From assembly GCA_036271875.1 (NCBI GenBank), contig DATAZU010000005.1:62001-126000 (forward strand): DNA of 64,000 bases, written 5' to 3'. Both the position numbers and the translations under genes were made by a program. Under the pieces are notes generated by a model that saw nothing but the letters and a program-made list of their open reading frames with translations, searched no databases and was not told the DNA's origin. Positions 26,051 to 33,866 of this stretch are shown here, piece by piece (positions within the stretch are counted from its first letter, which is position 1; each line of letters begins with the position of its first letter). Source of the stretch: Galbitalea sp036271875 (GTDB taxonomy: Bacteria > Actinomycetota > Actinomycetes > Actinomycetales > Microbacteriaceae).

Positions 26051-26868
26051 GGCAGAAGCTTCTGGGCGATGGACTCGCCGATTTTGTCGTCGAGGCCGGG
26101 CAGCGCAGCCACCCGGTGCTCGATCTCGGCTGCCGAGGCAACGCCCTCGCTGCCGCCGAAGACGTAGTTCTCGAAGAAGGAACGATCCTCCGCAGCACGA
26201 TCGATGGCACCGATCGGCCACGATGCGTGGAGCAGGGTCTTGCGGGTAAGCGCGACGGCCTTGGGCGACTCGGACAGGCGGCGACGGGACTCGTCATCGA
26301 AGAACTCGGCGTGTCGCTTCTTGATGTCGAGGATCATGGCGATCGTGGAACCGAGGGCCGCGCTCTTACTCTGGGCGGCGAGGCGCACGTACGCGGCACG
26401 CGTGATCCACTCGTCGATCAGACCCGATGTCGTGTGCGTTGCAATGATGGGGACACCGAGACGAATCGCTGAGACCGCACGACGGATGGGTCCTCGACGA
26501 TCCGCCGACTCTCCACGCTTTTTGCGGATCTTGCCCTCGGGCGCATCCTGGAACCGAGGCAGGCCATTGGCCTCGAGAACCGCGTCAAGCGCATCCGCGA
26601 TCCAGAATTTCTCAAAGGCCCAGGTAACGAGGAATGCGGTGACGCGGGCATCCTTGTGGGTCGCCGTCACGAGGAGATTACGCAGGTGCTCCATCGTCGC
26701 GCCCTCGAGCCGCCCCAGGTAGCGCACCATGCGAACGCTGTCCGGACTGAGCGGTGTCTGCGAATACTCGCCAAGCTGCAGGGTTTCGCGGTGGTTTCCC
26801 TGGGCCGTGCGAGCGAATTCGCGCACGTCAAAACGCATCCGCTGACCGACTTCGCCAGTAGTTGTCAT
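26047..26868 (-). CDS. Degenerate diiron paralogue (ligands lost), probable non-catalytic partner
   Basis: 273 aa, clearly homologous to the intact diiron protein at 22.8-23.6 kb (RYLGRLEGATMEHLRNLLV against RYMTDVEYHTVCYTRDLLT). Of the six ligands, Glu55, Glu153 and His186 remain. EEFWHG has become EKFWIA (Glu to Lys87, His to Ile90), and QEARH has become IKKRH (Glu to Lys183). Such a site cannot hold a normal diiron centre. The frame is intact and the gene is first in the operon, so it is maintained. A scaffold or regulatory subunit for the intact paralogue is the likeliest role. Its ATG at 26868 faces the SDR gene across 77 bases. Confidence 0.85.
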   Translation of the reverse strand: MTTTGEVGQRMRFDVREFARTAQGNHRETLQLGEYSQTPLSPDSVRMVRYLGRLEGATMEHLRNLLVTATHKDARVTAFLVTWAFEKFWIADALDAVLEANGLPRFQDAPEGKIRKKRGESADRRGPIRRAVSAIRLGVPIIATHTTSGLIDEWITRAAYVRLAAQSKSAALGSTIAMILDIKKRHAEFFDDESRRRLSESPKAVALTRKTLLHASWPIGAIDRAAEDRSFFENYVFGGSEGVASAAEIEHRVAALPGLDDKIGESIAQKLLP

Positions 26869-26945
26869 GAATTGGGGCCTTTGCTGCTCTTCTTAGGAAC
26901 CATGCGTCGCACACAGTTGCCTGTGAGCACCGTATCGTAAGTGCC
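26869..26945. promoter_or_regulatory. Divergent promoter region of the predicted ether-lipid locus
   Basis: These 77 bases must hold the promoters of both arms. An inverted repeat CACAG-TTGC-CTGTG (26912-26925) lies near the middle and is a candidate operator. TATCGT (26933-26938) lies 7 bases before the ATG at 26946, giving a plausible leaderless -10 for the plus arm. On the minus strand TACGAT (complement of 26935-26940) fits the same TAnnnT rule. No clear -35 box is visible for either. Confidence 0.5.
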
Positions 26946-27725
26946 ATGGGTGTAGCTCTCGTGACCGGGGGAACGTCCGGCATCGGTGCCGCGTTCGCGA
27001 GGCAACTCGCGGACCGTGGGTACGACCTCGTTCTGGTTGCACGTTCACGATCCGGCCTCGAGGCTATGGCGGCCGAGGTGAAGGCCACCGGTCGTACCGT
27101 AGAAATTCTCGTCGCTGACCTCGGCGATCGCAAGGCAGTTGCGCGCATAGCGGAACGGCTCGAAGACCCCACGCAACCCATCGACGTGCTCGTCAACAAT
27201 GCGGGTTTCGGTATCCACACCGCGCTGACCGATCCGGATGTCGCCAAACACGACGCGGGCTTCGAGGTCATGGTGCGCAGCGTGCTCGTGCTGTCTGGTG
27301 CCGCGGCGCGCGGGATGATGGCCCGCGGCGCGGGCAAGATCGTCAACGTATCCAGTACAGCCGGTTTCATGACCATGGGAAGCTACTCGGCGATGAAGGC
27401 ATGGGTGACCTCCTATACGGAAGGACTCGCGGTCGAGTTGAAGGGCACCGGCGTGACTGCCACGGCCCTCTGCCCCGGCTGGGTTCGCACCAATTTTCAC
27501 GATGCGGCCGGGATCAAGAAATCGAGCATTCCCAACGCGATGTGGATCGACGCCGAACCACTCGTGCGTGCCTGTCTACGGGACGTCGACCACGGAAAGG
27601 TGATCTCCATACCGACTATTCGCTACCGTGCTTTGTTCTGGTTGGTTCGGCATGCCCCCAAAAGCGCGATTAGATCTATCTCTGGAACTATTTCGTCAGA
27701 CCGCAGAAAGCCGGTTGTCACTTGA
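26946..27725 (+). CDS. SDR oxidoreductase, candidate acyl/alkyl-DHAP reductase
   Basis: Classical SDR of 259 aa. Cofactor loop TGGTSGIGAAFARQLA (residues 8-23), NNAGFG at about 85, catalytic Ser in NVSSTAGF and YSAMK (Tyr and Lys) near residue 150. It keeps the active site. It resembles SDRs such as yeast Ayr1 and mammalian DHRS7B, which reduce acyl- or alkyl-DHAP with NADPH. Many other SDRs look alike, so the assignment rests on context: its stop overlaps the acyltransferase start by TTGA, and the alkyl-DHAP synthase homologue follows. No membrane anchor is obvious. Confidence 0.87.
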   Translation: MGVALVTGGTSGIGAAFARQLADRGYDLVLVARSRSGLEAMAAEVKATGRTVEILVADLGDRKAVARIAERLEDPTQPIDVLVNNAGFGIHTALTDPDVAKHDAGFEVMVRSVLVLSGAAARGMMARGAGKIVNVSSTAGFMTMGSYSAMKAWVTSYTEGLAVELKGTGVTATALCPGWVRTNFHDAAGIKKSSIPNAMWIDAEPLVRACLRDVDHGKVISIPTIRYRALFWLVRHAPKSAIRSISGTISSDRRKPVVT

Positions 27726-28477
27726 CCGTAGAAGTACCGCGTGGTGCGGGCAACGGCGCCTCACCCGATGCGACCCAGCATGACCGCTTCAATTCGAGGT
27801 TTCAGGCTGGTGCTCGCTTCGTCGCGCAACGAGGACTGCTCCGGCCGGTCGTCTGGCGTTTCCTGGTGACGGTAACCGTGCGCGGGCAGGAGAACGTCAA
27901 GGACGTGAACGGTGCATACGTCGTCGTCGCGAACCACTCGAGCCACCTGGACACGCCGCTCATCATGGGTGGACTCCCCCGCCACATGGTGCGCTTTCTT
28001 GCCGCGGGCGCCGCGGCCGATTATTTCTTCGACATCTGGTGGCGGCGAGGGCTAACGGCGCTCTTCTTCAACGCGTTTCCGGTGCAGCGCACCAAGGGCG
28101 GCATCCGCTCCGTCAGCGCGAAGTCGCTGCTGCTGCGTGGCATCCCGCTCCTGGTGTTCCCCGAGGGAACGCGATCAAAGGACGGGACGATGGGACCGTT
28201 CAAGCCGGGGGCGGCGGCTCTCGCGAGTTCGTGCGCGGTTCCGTGTATCCCGGTGGCCATCATCGGCGCGAACATTGCGCATCCGCGCGGCACCAACTGG
28301 CCCAAGCGAGGGCGCCTCCCGGTCGGCGTAATCATCGGAGATCCGATGTTTCCGCAGAAGTCGGAGAATCCGGTCGACTTCACCGAACGAATAAAACAGG
28401 AGATCATCCGCCTGCGAGACGCAAACTCTGCGGATATCCTTGGCCAGCGGACTTCATCAAAAGGAGCAAAAAAGTGA
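27722..28477 (+). CDS. PlsC-family 1-acylglycerol-phosphate (or DHAP) acyltransferase
   Basis: 251-aa acyltransferase. The HX4D motif is NHSSHLD (about residues 61-67). FPEGTRSKDG is the phosphate-binding block, with FKPGAAALA behind it and CIPVAIIGA as the fourth block. The family transfers acyl groups to glycerol-3-phosphate derivatives at the inner face of the membrane. A TTG start overlaps the SDR stop, and the end overlaps the next gene by GTGA, so the three genes are translationally coupled. In an ether-lipid pathway it could acylate DHAP or 1-alkyl-glycerol-3-phosphate. A role in ordinary phospholipid synthesis is the alternative. Confidence 0.9.
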   Translation: MTVEVPRGAGNGASPDATQHDRFNSRFQAGARFVAQRGLLRPVVWRFLVTVTVRGQENVKDVNGAYVVVANHSSHLDTPLIMGGLPRHMVRFLAAGAAADYFFDIWWRRGLTALFFNAFPVQRTKGGIRSVSAKSLLLRGIPLLVFPEGTRSKDGTMGPFKPGAAALASSCAVPCIPVAIIGANIAHPRGTNWPKRGRLPVGVIIGDPMFPQKSENPVDFTERIKQEIIRLRDANSADILGQRTSSKGAKK

Positions 28478-30276
28478 CCGACGTAAAGCACATGAAGTGG
28501 TGGGGCTGGGGCGTCGACGGCGTCGCGTTCGAGCACGAGGACAAGCCCGGCTTCGCGCCGTTCATCCTCGAGCAGCTCGCACTTGATCTGCACACGGCAC
28601 CCGTTGTCGGGCAGCCGTCCTTCGACGCCGTCACCGTCGCGAAGTCGCTGGCCACCCCCGCGTTCGTGAAATCGCTCTCGGATGTCGTCGGGGTTCTCAA
28701 CGTGACCACGGACAAGATGGAGCGCGTCGTGCACGCGTACGGCAAGAGCCTGCGCGACCTGGTGCGAATCCGCGCAAACCAGGTCGAGCGCACTCCGGAC
28801 GTCGTCGTCTACCCGGACAACGAAGAAGAGATTCAGAAGATCGTCGATCTCGCCGTCGCGGCCAACGCGGTCATCATCCCCTTCGGCGGCGGAAGCAACA
28901 TCGGGGGAAGCCTCGAGCCACTCCGCACCGAGAAGCGCGTCGTGATCTCACTCGACATGGGACGCATGAACCAGGTCGTCGAGATCGACGCGGATGCCGG
29001 ACTCGCGCGCATTGAAGCGGGAGCCCAGGGCCCCGACCTCGAAGAGCAGCTCGCGGCCAAGGGCTGGACCATCGGGCACTTCCCGGACAGTTTCACCCAC
29101 TCAACGCTCGGCGGCTGGATCGCAACGCGCTCATCCGGCATGCAGTCGGACAAGTACGGCGACATCGCCGACATCACCCGCGGTCTGCGGCTGGTTCGTC
29201 CCGGCGGTATCGTCGTGATCCGTCCGATCCCGTCGGCATCGAATGGACCGAGCGTCCGCGAGATGATCCTCGGCTCGGAAGGCCGCCTGGGAATTGTCAC
29301 CGAGGCCTGGGTGCAGGTGCACCGCATTCCGGAGAAACGGGATGTTTACGCCTACTTCTTCCCGAACTTCGAAACCGGCCTGAAGGCGATGCAGGAGATC
29401 TCCGAGAGCGACGCCGCGCCGTCGATCACCCGCATTTCGGACAACATGGAGACCCGGTTCTCACTGGCGACGTCGAAGGAGAGCCACGGCATTACCAAGT
29501 TCGTCTCCGGCACGGTGCTGCCTGCGATCTTCCGCTCCAAGAGCTGGAACCTCGACGACATCTGCTTGTCCTTCATCGGCTACGAGGGCAGCGAGCGCCA
29601 CGCGAAGCTGCAGAAGAAGCTGGTCGACAAGATCGTCAAGAAGTACAACGGGATGGGCGTTGGCAAGGGTCCTGGCATCCTCTACGACCAGAAGAAGTTC
29701 GACACTCCGTACATCCGCGACTTCCTGCTCGACCGGGGTGCCGCCGGGGATGTCTCGGAAAGCGCAGCGCCGTGGTCCAAGCTCCAGCGCCTGCACGATG
29801 GCGTGGTGAAGGCCGCGTACGACTCGTTCGACAAGATCGGAGCGAAGGGCGTCATCATCAGCCACCTCTCGCACTCGTATCACTCGGGCGCCTGCCTTTA
29901 CTTCACCTTCGGATTCAAGTTCGGCAAGGATCCGCTCGGGGACTACGACATCGTCAAGTCGGCCATCCAGCAGGCCTTCATCGATGAGGGCGGCTCGATC
30001 TCGCATCACCACGGTGTCGGACTCGAGCACGCTCCGTGGCTCGAAGACGACATTTCGGCAAGCGGCATCGCCGTTCTTGAGGGCCTGTTTGACTCCGCCG
30101 ACCCGAAGGGCAACTTCAACCCCGGCAAAGTCATCGCGGCCCCGGGACTTGACCAGGGCAACTCGGGGAGCGCGCTGAAGAAGGCGCCCGCGACGGCGAA
30201 GGCCGCGGCTCCTCGCCGCGCAACTACCGCCCGTGCCAAGACTCCCGCGAAGACTACGGTCGGCGCGAGCAAGTAG
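28474..30276 (+). CDS. Alkyldihydroxyacetonephosphate synthase-like FAD enzyme
   Basis: 600 aa. Swaps the acyl chain of acyl-DHAP for a fatty alcohol, creating the ether bond. Signatures match eukaryotic AGPS: MKWWGWG (7-13), FAD loop PFGGGSNIGGSL (136-147), FPDSFTHSTLGGWIATRSSGM (203-223), the catalytic tyrosine region ACLYFTFGF (Tyr476) and the histidine loop SISHHHGVG (508-516). The C-terminal 35 residues are a Lys/Ala/Thr-rich tail. GTG at 28474 follows AGGAG (28463-28467) and overlaps the PlsC stop, and starts 6 codons before the conserved MKWWGWG. Actinobacterial homologues exist, but their function is largely untested. Here the neighbours supply the fatty alcohol, acyltransferase and reductase the reaction requires. 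Confidence 0.9.
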   Translation: MTDVKHMKWWGWGVDGVAFEHEDKPGFAPFILEQLALDLHTAPVVGQPSFDAVTVAKSLATPAFVKSLSDVVGVLNVTTDKMERVVHAYGKSLRDLVRIRANQVERTPDVVVYPDNEEEIQKIVDLAVAANAVIIPFGGGSNIGGSLEPLRTEKRVVISLDMGRMNQVVEIDADAGLARIEAGAQGPDLEEQLAAKGWTIGHFPDSFTHSTLGGWIATRSSGMQSDKYGDIADITRGLRLVRPGGIVVIRPIPSASNGPSVREMILGSEGRLGIVTEAWVQVHRIPEKRDVYAYFFPNFETGLKAMQEISESDAAPSITRISDNMETRFSLATSKESHGITKFVSGTVLPAIFRSKSWNLDDICLSFIGYEGSERHAKLQKKLVDKIVKKYNGMGVGKGPGILYDQKKFDTPYIRDFLLDRGAAGDVSESAAPWSKLQRLHDGVVKAAYDSFDKIGAKGVIISHLSHSYHSGACLYFTFGFKFGKDPLGDYDIVKSAIQQAFIDEGGSISHHHGVGLEHAPWLEDDISASGIAVLEGLFDSADPKGNFNPGKVIAAPGLDQGNSGSALKKAPATAKAAAPRRATTARAKTPAKTTVGASK

Positions 30277-30284
30277 CGCGACCC

Positions 30285-31067
30285 GTGGAACTGCCCGAGG
30301 GTTCCGAATACGTTGCCCTCGGCGGTTCATACGCGGCGGGGCCGGGCATCGGCGACCGCGTGCCCGAAAGCCCGCGACTCGCGAGCCGGTCCACGCACAA
30401 CTATGCGCACCTTCTGGCCGCGAAGCTGAAACTTCGGCTCACCGACGTGAGCTTCTCGGGGGCGACCGTCGCGCAGATTCTCGGCCGAGAACGCGGCACA
30501 GCGGCGCCTCAGCTGGAGTCGGTTACGGCCGATACTCGTCTCGTCACCCTGACCGGAGGCGGCAATGATCTCGGCTACATTGGCTACCTCGTCCTGGCCA
30601 GTCTGCCCTGGCTGGTACGCGCTGTCACCGGAAGTTCTGTGCGATTCGCCGCGATGGTCGATGAAGCTGAGTTCGAACGCAAGAGCGCCGCTCTCGGTGA
30701 CGACCTCATTGCGCTATTCGACGCAATTCGTGCTCGGGCGCCGCGCGCAACGATTGCGGTAACCGACTACCTCAGCCTTCTCCCGCCGGATGCGGCGGTG
30801 AACGCGCATCCGCTTCGTCGCGACGCGGCCGACCGCGGCCGCATGTATTGGACCCGCGTGAACCTGATCCTGCGCCAGGCCGCGGCACGAGCCGGAGCCG
30901 TCTTCGCCGAGGTCTCAGCAGCGAGCGCGGATCGTCACGCCTGGTCGGCTTCCCCCTGGACCGAGCGTTTCGTGCTCGTCGGCGGCAAGGCGGCCGCGTA
31001 CCATCCGACGCGCGACGGCATGGCCTTCGTCGCCAACGCGCTCGAGGGCGCGCTGCGGAACGCTTAG
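30285..31067 (+). CDS. SGNH/GDSL hydrolase
   Basis: 260-aa esterase-like protein. Block I is VALGGSYAAGPG, with the usual GDS changed to GGS but the nucleophile Ser kept. The RSTHNYAHLLA segment is typical of actinobacterial members, block III is GGGNDLGY, and AYHPTRDGMAFVANAL near the C-terminus holds the catalytic His. No signal peptide is evident. GTG at 30285, 8 bases behind the alkyl-DHAP synthase gene, makes it the last gene of the plus arm. A deacylase or lipid-remodelling function would suit the locus, but the substrate is unknown. Confidence 0.83.
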   Translation: MELPEGSEYVALGGSYAAGPGIGDRVPESPRLASRSTHNYAHLLAAKLKLRLTDVSFSGATVAQILGRERGTAAPQLESVTADTRLVTLTGGGNDLGYIGYLVLASLPWLVRAVTGSSVRFAAMVDEAEFERKSAALGDDLIALFDAIRARAPRATIAVTDYLSLLPPDAAVNAHPLRRDAADRGRMYWTRVNLILRQAAARAGAVFAEVSAASADRHAWSASPWTERFVLVGGKAAAYHPTRDGMAFVANALEGALRNA

Positions 31068-31106
31068 CTAGTCGTCTTCGTCGTCGCTGTCGTCTCCCGC
31101 CCCTCA

Positions 31107-31204
31107 CCGATCACCGGTTGTGCAGGTATCTCGGCGCAGAGTGCCCGAAGTTCCTAGTCGCGGTGTGATTGAAACGTGCGAATACCTGCACAACCGGTGA
31201 TCGG
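31107..31204. repeat. Long inverted repeat 1 (23-bp perfect arms, 52-base spacer)
   Basis: The arms at 31107-31129 and 31182-31204 are perfectly complementary over 23 bases (left arm starts CCGATCACCGGTTGTGCAGG). The spacer contains GTGATT at 31165-31170. It lies between the converging SGNH and iron ABC genes. Two elements of similar build but different arms lie at 57417-57508 and 61565-61622. The bases after it (31205-31250) are a GGACGG-rich simple repeat. It could act as a bidirectional terminator or be a small mobile palindrome. Confidence 0.8.
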
Positions 31205-31253
31205 AAGGGCGGACGGACGCGGACGGATGAGGGCGGACGGGCTAGGACGGGGG

Positions 31254-32282
31254 CTATTGGGTGCGGGGCAGGGCGCTGGCGGGGCTGCTGGTACCGACCC
31301 AGACGGTCTGGCCGACCGCGAACTCCAGCTCCCCGGGAACACGAGCGAGAATTTCAGCACCATCGGGCAGCGCCACACGAACGAGCGCGTCGTGACCGAA
31401 GAAATCGAACTGTGCAACGGTGCCTCGCGTCGAATTCACAGCCTCGGATGGATGCACATCCACGTTCTCCGCGCGGATCAGCACGAATCCCTGCGTCGAC
31501 ACTCCCCCGTGCGAAAGCTGCACTCGTCCCAGCGAGCACTGCGCGATCATGCCGGTAAGGGATGCCCGCAGAATGTTGACCTCACCGAGCGAGCTGGCCA
31601 CCGCTGCGCTGCGCGGGAACCGGTACAGGTCGCGCGGAGCCTCGGCCGCGAGAATGCGTCCGTCGCTCAGCAGCGCTACCTGGTCGGCCATCGACAACGC
31701 CTCGTCCTGATCGTGGGTGACGAGAACGGTCGTTGTGCCCAGCTCGGCAAGAATACGCGTGACATCACGTCGGACCGACACGCGCATGGCGGCATCCAGC
31801 GAGGAGAACGGCTCATCCAGCAGCAGCAGCATAGGCCGAATCGCGATCGCGCGTGCCAGGGCCACTCGCTGCTGCTGACCGCCCGACAGCTCGTGCGGCC
31901 GACGCTGCCCGAAGCCGTCGAGGCCGACCAGCTCGAGTAGTTCCTGGGCACGCGCACGCCCGCCCCGCGGTAAGCCGAAACCGATGTTTGCCAGAGCCGT
32001 CAGGTTCGGGAATAGCGCTCCGTCCTGCGGAACATAGCCGATGCCTCGAGTCTGAGCTGGAAGTGCGGTGACCGAGTCATCCACGATCCTTCCCCCGAGA
32101 TCGAGCGATCCCCCGTTCAGCCGCTCGAAGCCGGCGATGATCCGGAGCAGCGTGGTCTTGCCGGAACCGGAACGTCCGAGGATGGCCGTGATTGACCCTT
32201 CGGGCACGGTGAGACTCACCCCGTCGAGTACCGCAGCGTCGCCGTACCGCTTGACCGCATTGCGCAGGACTATCTGGCTCAC
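31254..32282 (-). CDS. Iron(III) ABC transporter ATP-binding protein, FbpC-like
   Basis: 342 aa. Walker A GRSGSGKTT, Q-loop YVPQDGALFP, signature LSGGQQQRVALARAI, Walker B MLLLLDEP and switch His in LVTHDQDEA are all intact. A C-terminal TOBE-like region (about 240-340) follows. The GTG at 32282 overlaps the permease stop by GTGA and starts right at SQIVLRNAVKRYG, so longer reads into the permease gene are rejected. With the permease and binding protein it forms a three-gene iron importer, probably repressed by the IdeR box at 34990. Confidence 0.92.
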   Translation of the reverse strand: MSQIVLRNAVKRYGDAAVLDGVSLTVPEGSITAILGRSGSGKTTLLRIIAGFERLNGGSLDLGGRIVDDSVTALPAQTRGIGYVPQDGALFPNLTALANIGFGLPRGGRARAQELLELVGLDGFGQRRPHELSGGQQQRVALARAIAIRPMLLLLDEPFSSLDAAMRVSVRRDVTRILAELGTTTVLVTHDQDEALSMADQVALLSDGRILAAEAPRDLYRFPRSAAVASSLGEVNILRASLTGMIAQCSLGRVQLSHGGVSTQGFVLIRAENVDVHPSEAVNSTRGTVAQFDFFGHDALVRVALPDGAEILARVPGELEFAVGQTVWVGTSSPASALPRTQ

Positions 32283-33865
32283 TGATTGGATGCTTTCGCT
32301 TGGCGGTGTCCGAGCCGGTCGAACCAGATCGCAAGAAGCGTCCCCGGCACCATCGACAGGACGATAATAACCAGGCCGTACGGGGCTGCCGCGCCGTATG
32401 CGGTTTCGCTCTGGAAGGCCCAGAACTGCGTGCTCAGCGTCACGGTGTCGGGAGGCTGGAGCACGAGAGTCGCCGTGAGTTCCGTGCTGGCGGTCAGAAA
32501 CACCAGGCAGAAGCCCGCGACGAGACCCGGGGCGAGAAGCGGCAGCGTTACCCGCAGGAATACGAACACGCCGCTGCGACCGAGCGAACGGCCCATCGCC
32601 GTGAGTTCCGCCGGCGCCTGGCGCACCGAGGTCTTGACGCAGCTCAGCGCTAAGGGAAACGTGATGATGGCATAGCCGACAATCACCAGCCAGCTGGTCT
32701 CGTAGAGGCCAAACGCGAATCGCAGCGCCAGGAAGATGAGGCTCACCGCGATGACCACTCCCGGCAGCGCGAGCGTCAGGTAGGTGCTGCGTTCGACGAC
32801 GAGCGCCAGCCCTCGGCGACGACGATCCGACAGGACCGCGACGGGAATCGCGAGCAGCACCGCGAGCAGCGCTCCCCCGGCGCAGTATTCGCACGTGGTC
32901 AGGGTCGCCTGGAGCACAGTCGCCTGGGCGGGCAGGGTCGTGTGCTGGCTGGACAGCATCCAGTACAGCAGGGCACCGACCGGAACACCCACGGACAGGA
33001 CAACGAGTCCCGCGAAGCCCGCCGCGACGGCAATGGCACGCGCGCCGAGTTCGACCAACGATGGACGAGCCATTCCCGGTCGGGCGGATGAACGGGGAAC
33101 GGGAACGAGGCTCTCGCCTACAACCACGAGTATTCCGATGAGCACGAGGGGTATCGACAGTGCGCCGGCGGCGTTCGGATCGACCTGGAACTCGGTGAAG
33201 ACCTCGGTCGTGAAGGTCTGAAAGCGCACGATCTCGAACGCGCCGTACTCAGACACCAGCACGAGCACGACAATCAGACAGCCGGCCAGGATCGCTGACC
33301 GGATCGACGGCAGCACCACGCGAAAGAACGTTCGCGTGCTACTCAGCCCCAGGCTGTGCGCGGCCTCCTCGAGCGCCGGATCCGACCGGCGCAGCGCTGC
33401 GGACGCCGGCAGGTAGATGAGTGGATAACTGGACAGCGTCATGACGAGGACGGCGGCGGCGAACGGGTCGGCGGTCGGGGCGATCGTGTGCCAGGCGTAT
33501 CCGACGATGAAGTCGGGCATCGCGATGGGCAACACAACGAGAATCGTCCAGATCCGTCGACCGGGTAACGCCGTTCGCTCGGTGAACCACGCCGCAGCGG
33601 TTCCCAAAACGGCCGCGAGCGGCGTGACGACAAGAGGCAGAGCGAGGGTGTTGAGCAGGAGTGTTGCCGACCTCGGCCGAAACAGGACGAAGGAGATCTC
33701 CGACCACCCCGCCGACTGGGCATCCGCGATCACCGCGATCAACGGCAGGAGCAGCAGCACGCCGATGACCACGACGACGACGGTCAGGGCACGGCTGCGG
33801 CCGCCGCGTCGAGCGCCTCGGGGACGAGTGACCGACGCGAGCCCCTCGCCCACGAGTCCGCTCAC
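32279..33865 (-). CDS. Iron(III) ABC transporter permease, FbpB-like (fused dimer)
   Basis: 528 aa, with about 12 membrane segments in two homologous halves, each with an EAA-type loop (EEAAHSLGLSSTRTFFRVVLP in the first, RSLGRSGVFVFLRVTLP in the second). This two-in-one layout is typical of FbpB/SfuB. The GTG at 33865, one base after the binding-protein stop, gives a short basic N-terminus before the first segment; an earlier in-frame start would overlap the binding-protein gene. It forms the membrane channel for ferric iron delivered by the lipoprotein. Confidence 0.9.
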   Translation of the reverse strand: MSGLVGEGLASVTRPRGARRGGRSRALTVVVVVIGVLLLLPLIAVIADAQSAGWSEISFVLFRPRSATLLLNTLALPLVVTPLAAVLGTAAAWFTERTALPGRRIWTILVVLPIAMPDFIVGYAWHTIAPTADPFAAAVLVMTLSSYPLIYLPASAALRRSDPALEEAAHSLGLSSTRTFFRVVLPSIRSAILAGCLIVVLVLVSEYGAFEIVRFQTFTTEVFTEFQVDPNAAGALSIPLVLIGILVVVGESLVPVPRSSARPGMARPSLVELGARAIAVAAGFAGLVVLSVGVPVGALLYWMLSSQHTTLPAQATVLQATLTTCEYCAGGALLAVLLAIPVAVLSDRRRRGLALVVERSTYLTLALPGVVIAVSLIFLALRFAFGLYETSWLVIVGYAIITFPLALSCVKTSVRQAPAELTAMGRSLGRSGVFVFLRVTLPLLAPGLVAGFCLVFLTASTELTATLVLQPPDTVTLSTQFWAFQSETAYGAAAPYGLVIIVLSMVPGTLLAIWFDRLGHRQAKASNQ

Positions 33866-33866
33866 G

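Noticed and set aside
26051..26221. Upstream in-frame extension of the acyl reductase-HAD gene
   Set aside because: It overlaps the coding sequence of the diiron paralogue, encodes Arg/Cys-rich sequence without homology, and the GTGA overlap at 26047-26050 gives a standard start.
21076..31067. Hydrocarbon or wax-ester pathway as the primary reading of the reductase/diiron genes
   Set aside because: Aldehyde deformylation or wax synthesis would not need the alkyl-DHAP synthase homologue, which is translationally coupled to the acyltransferase and SDR genes. It remains an alternative for the diiron protein alone.
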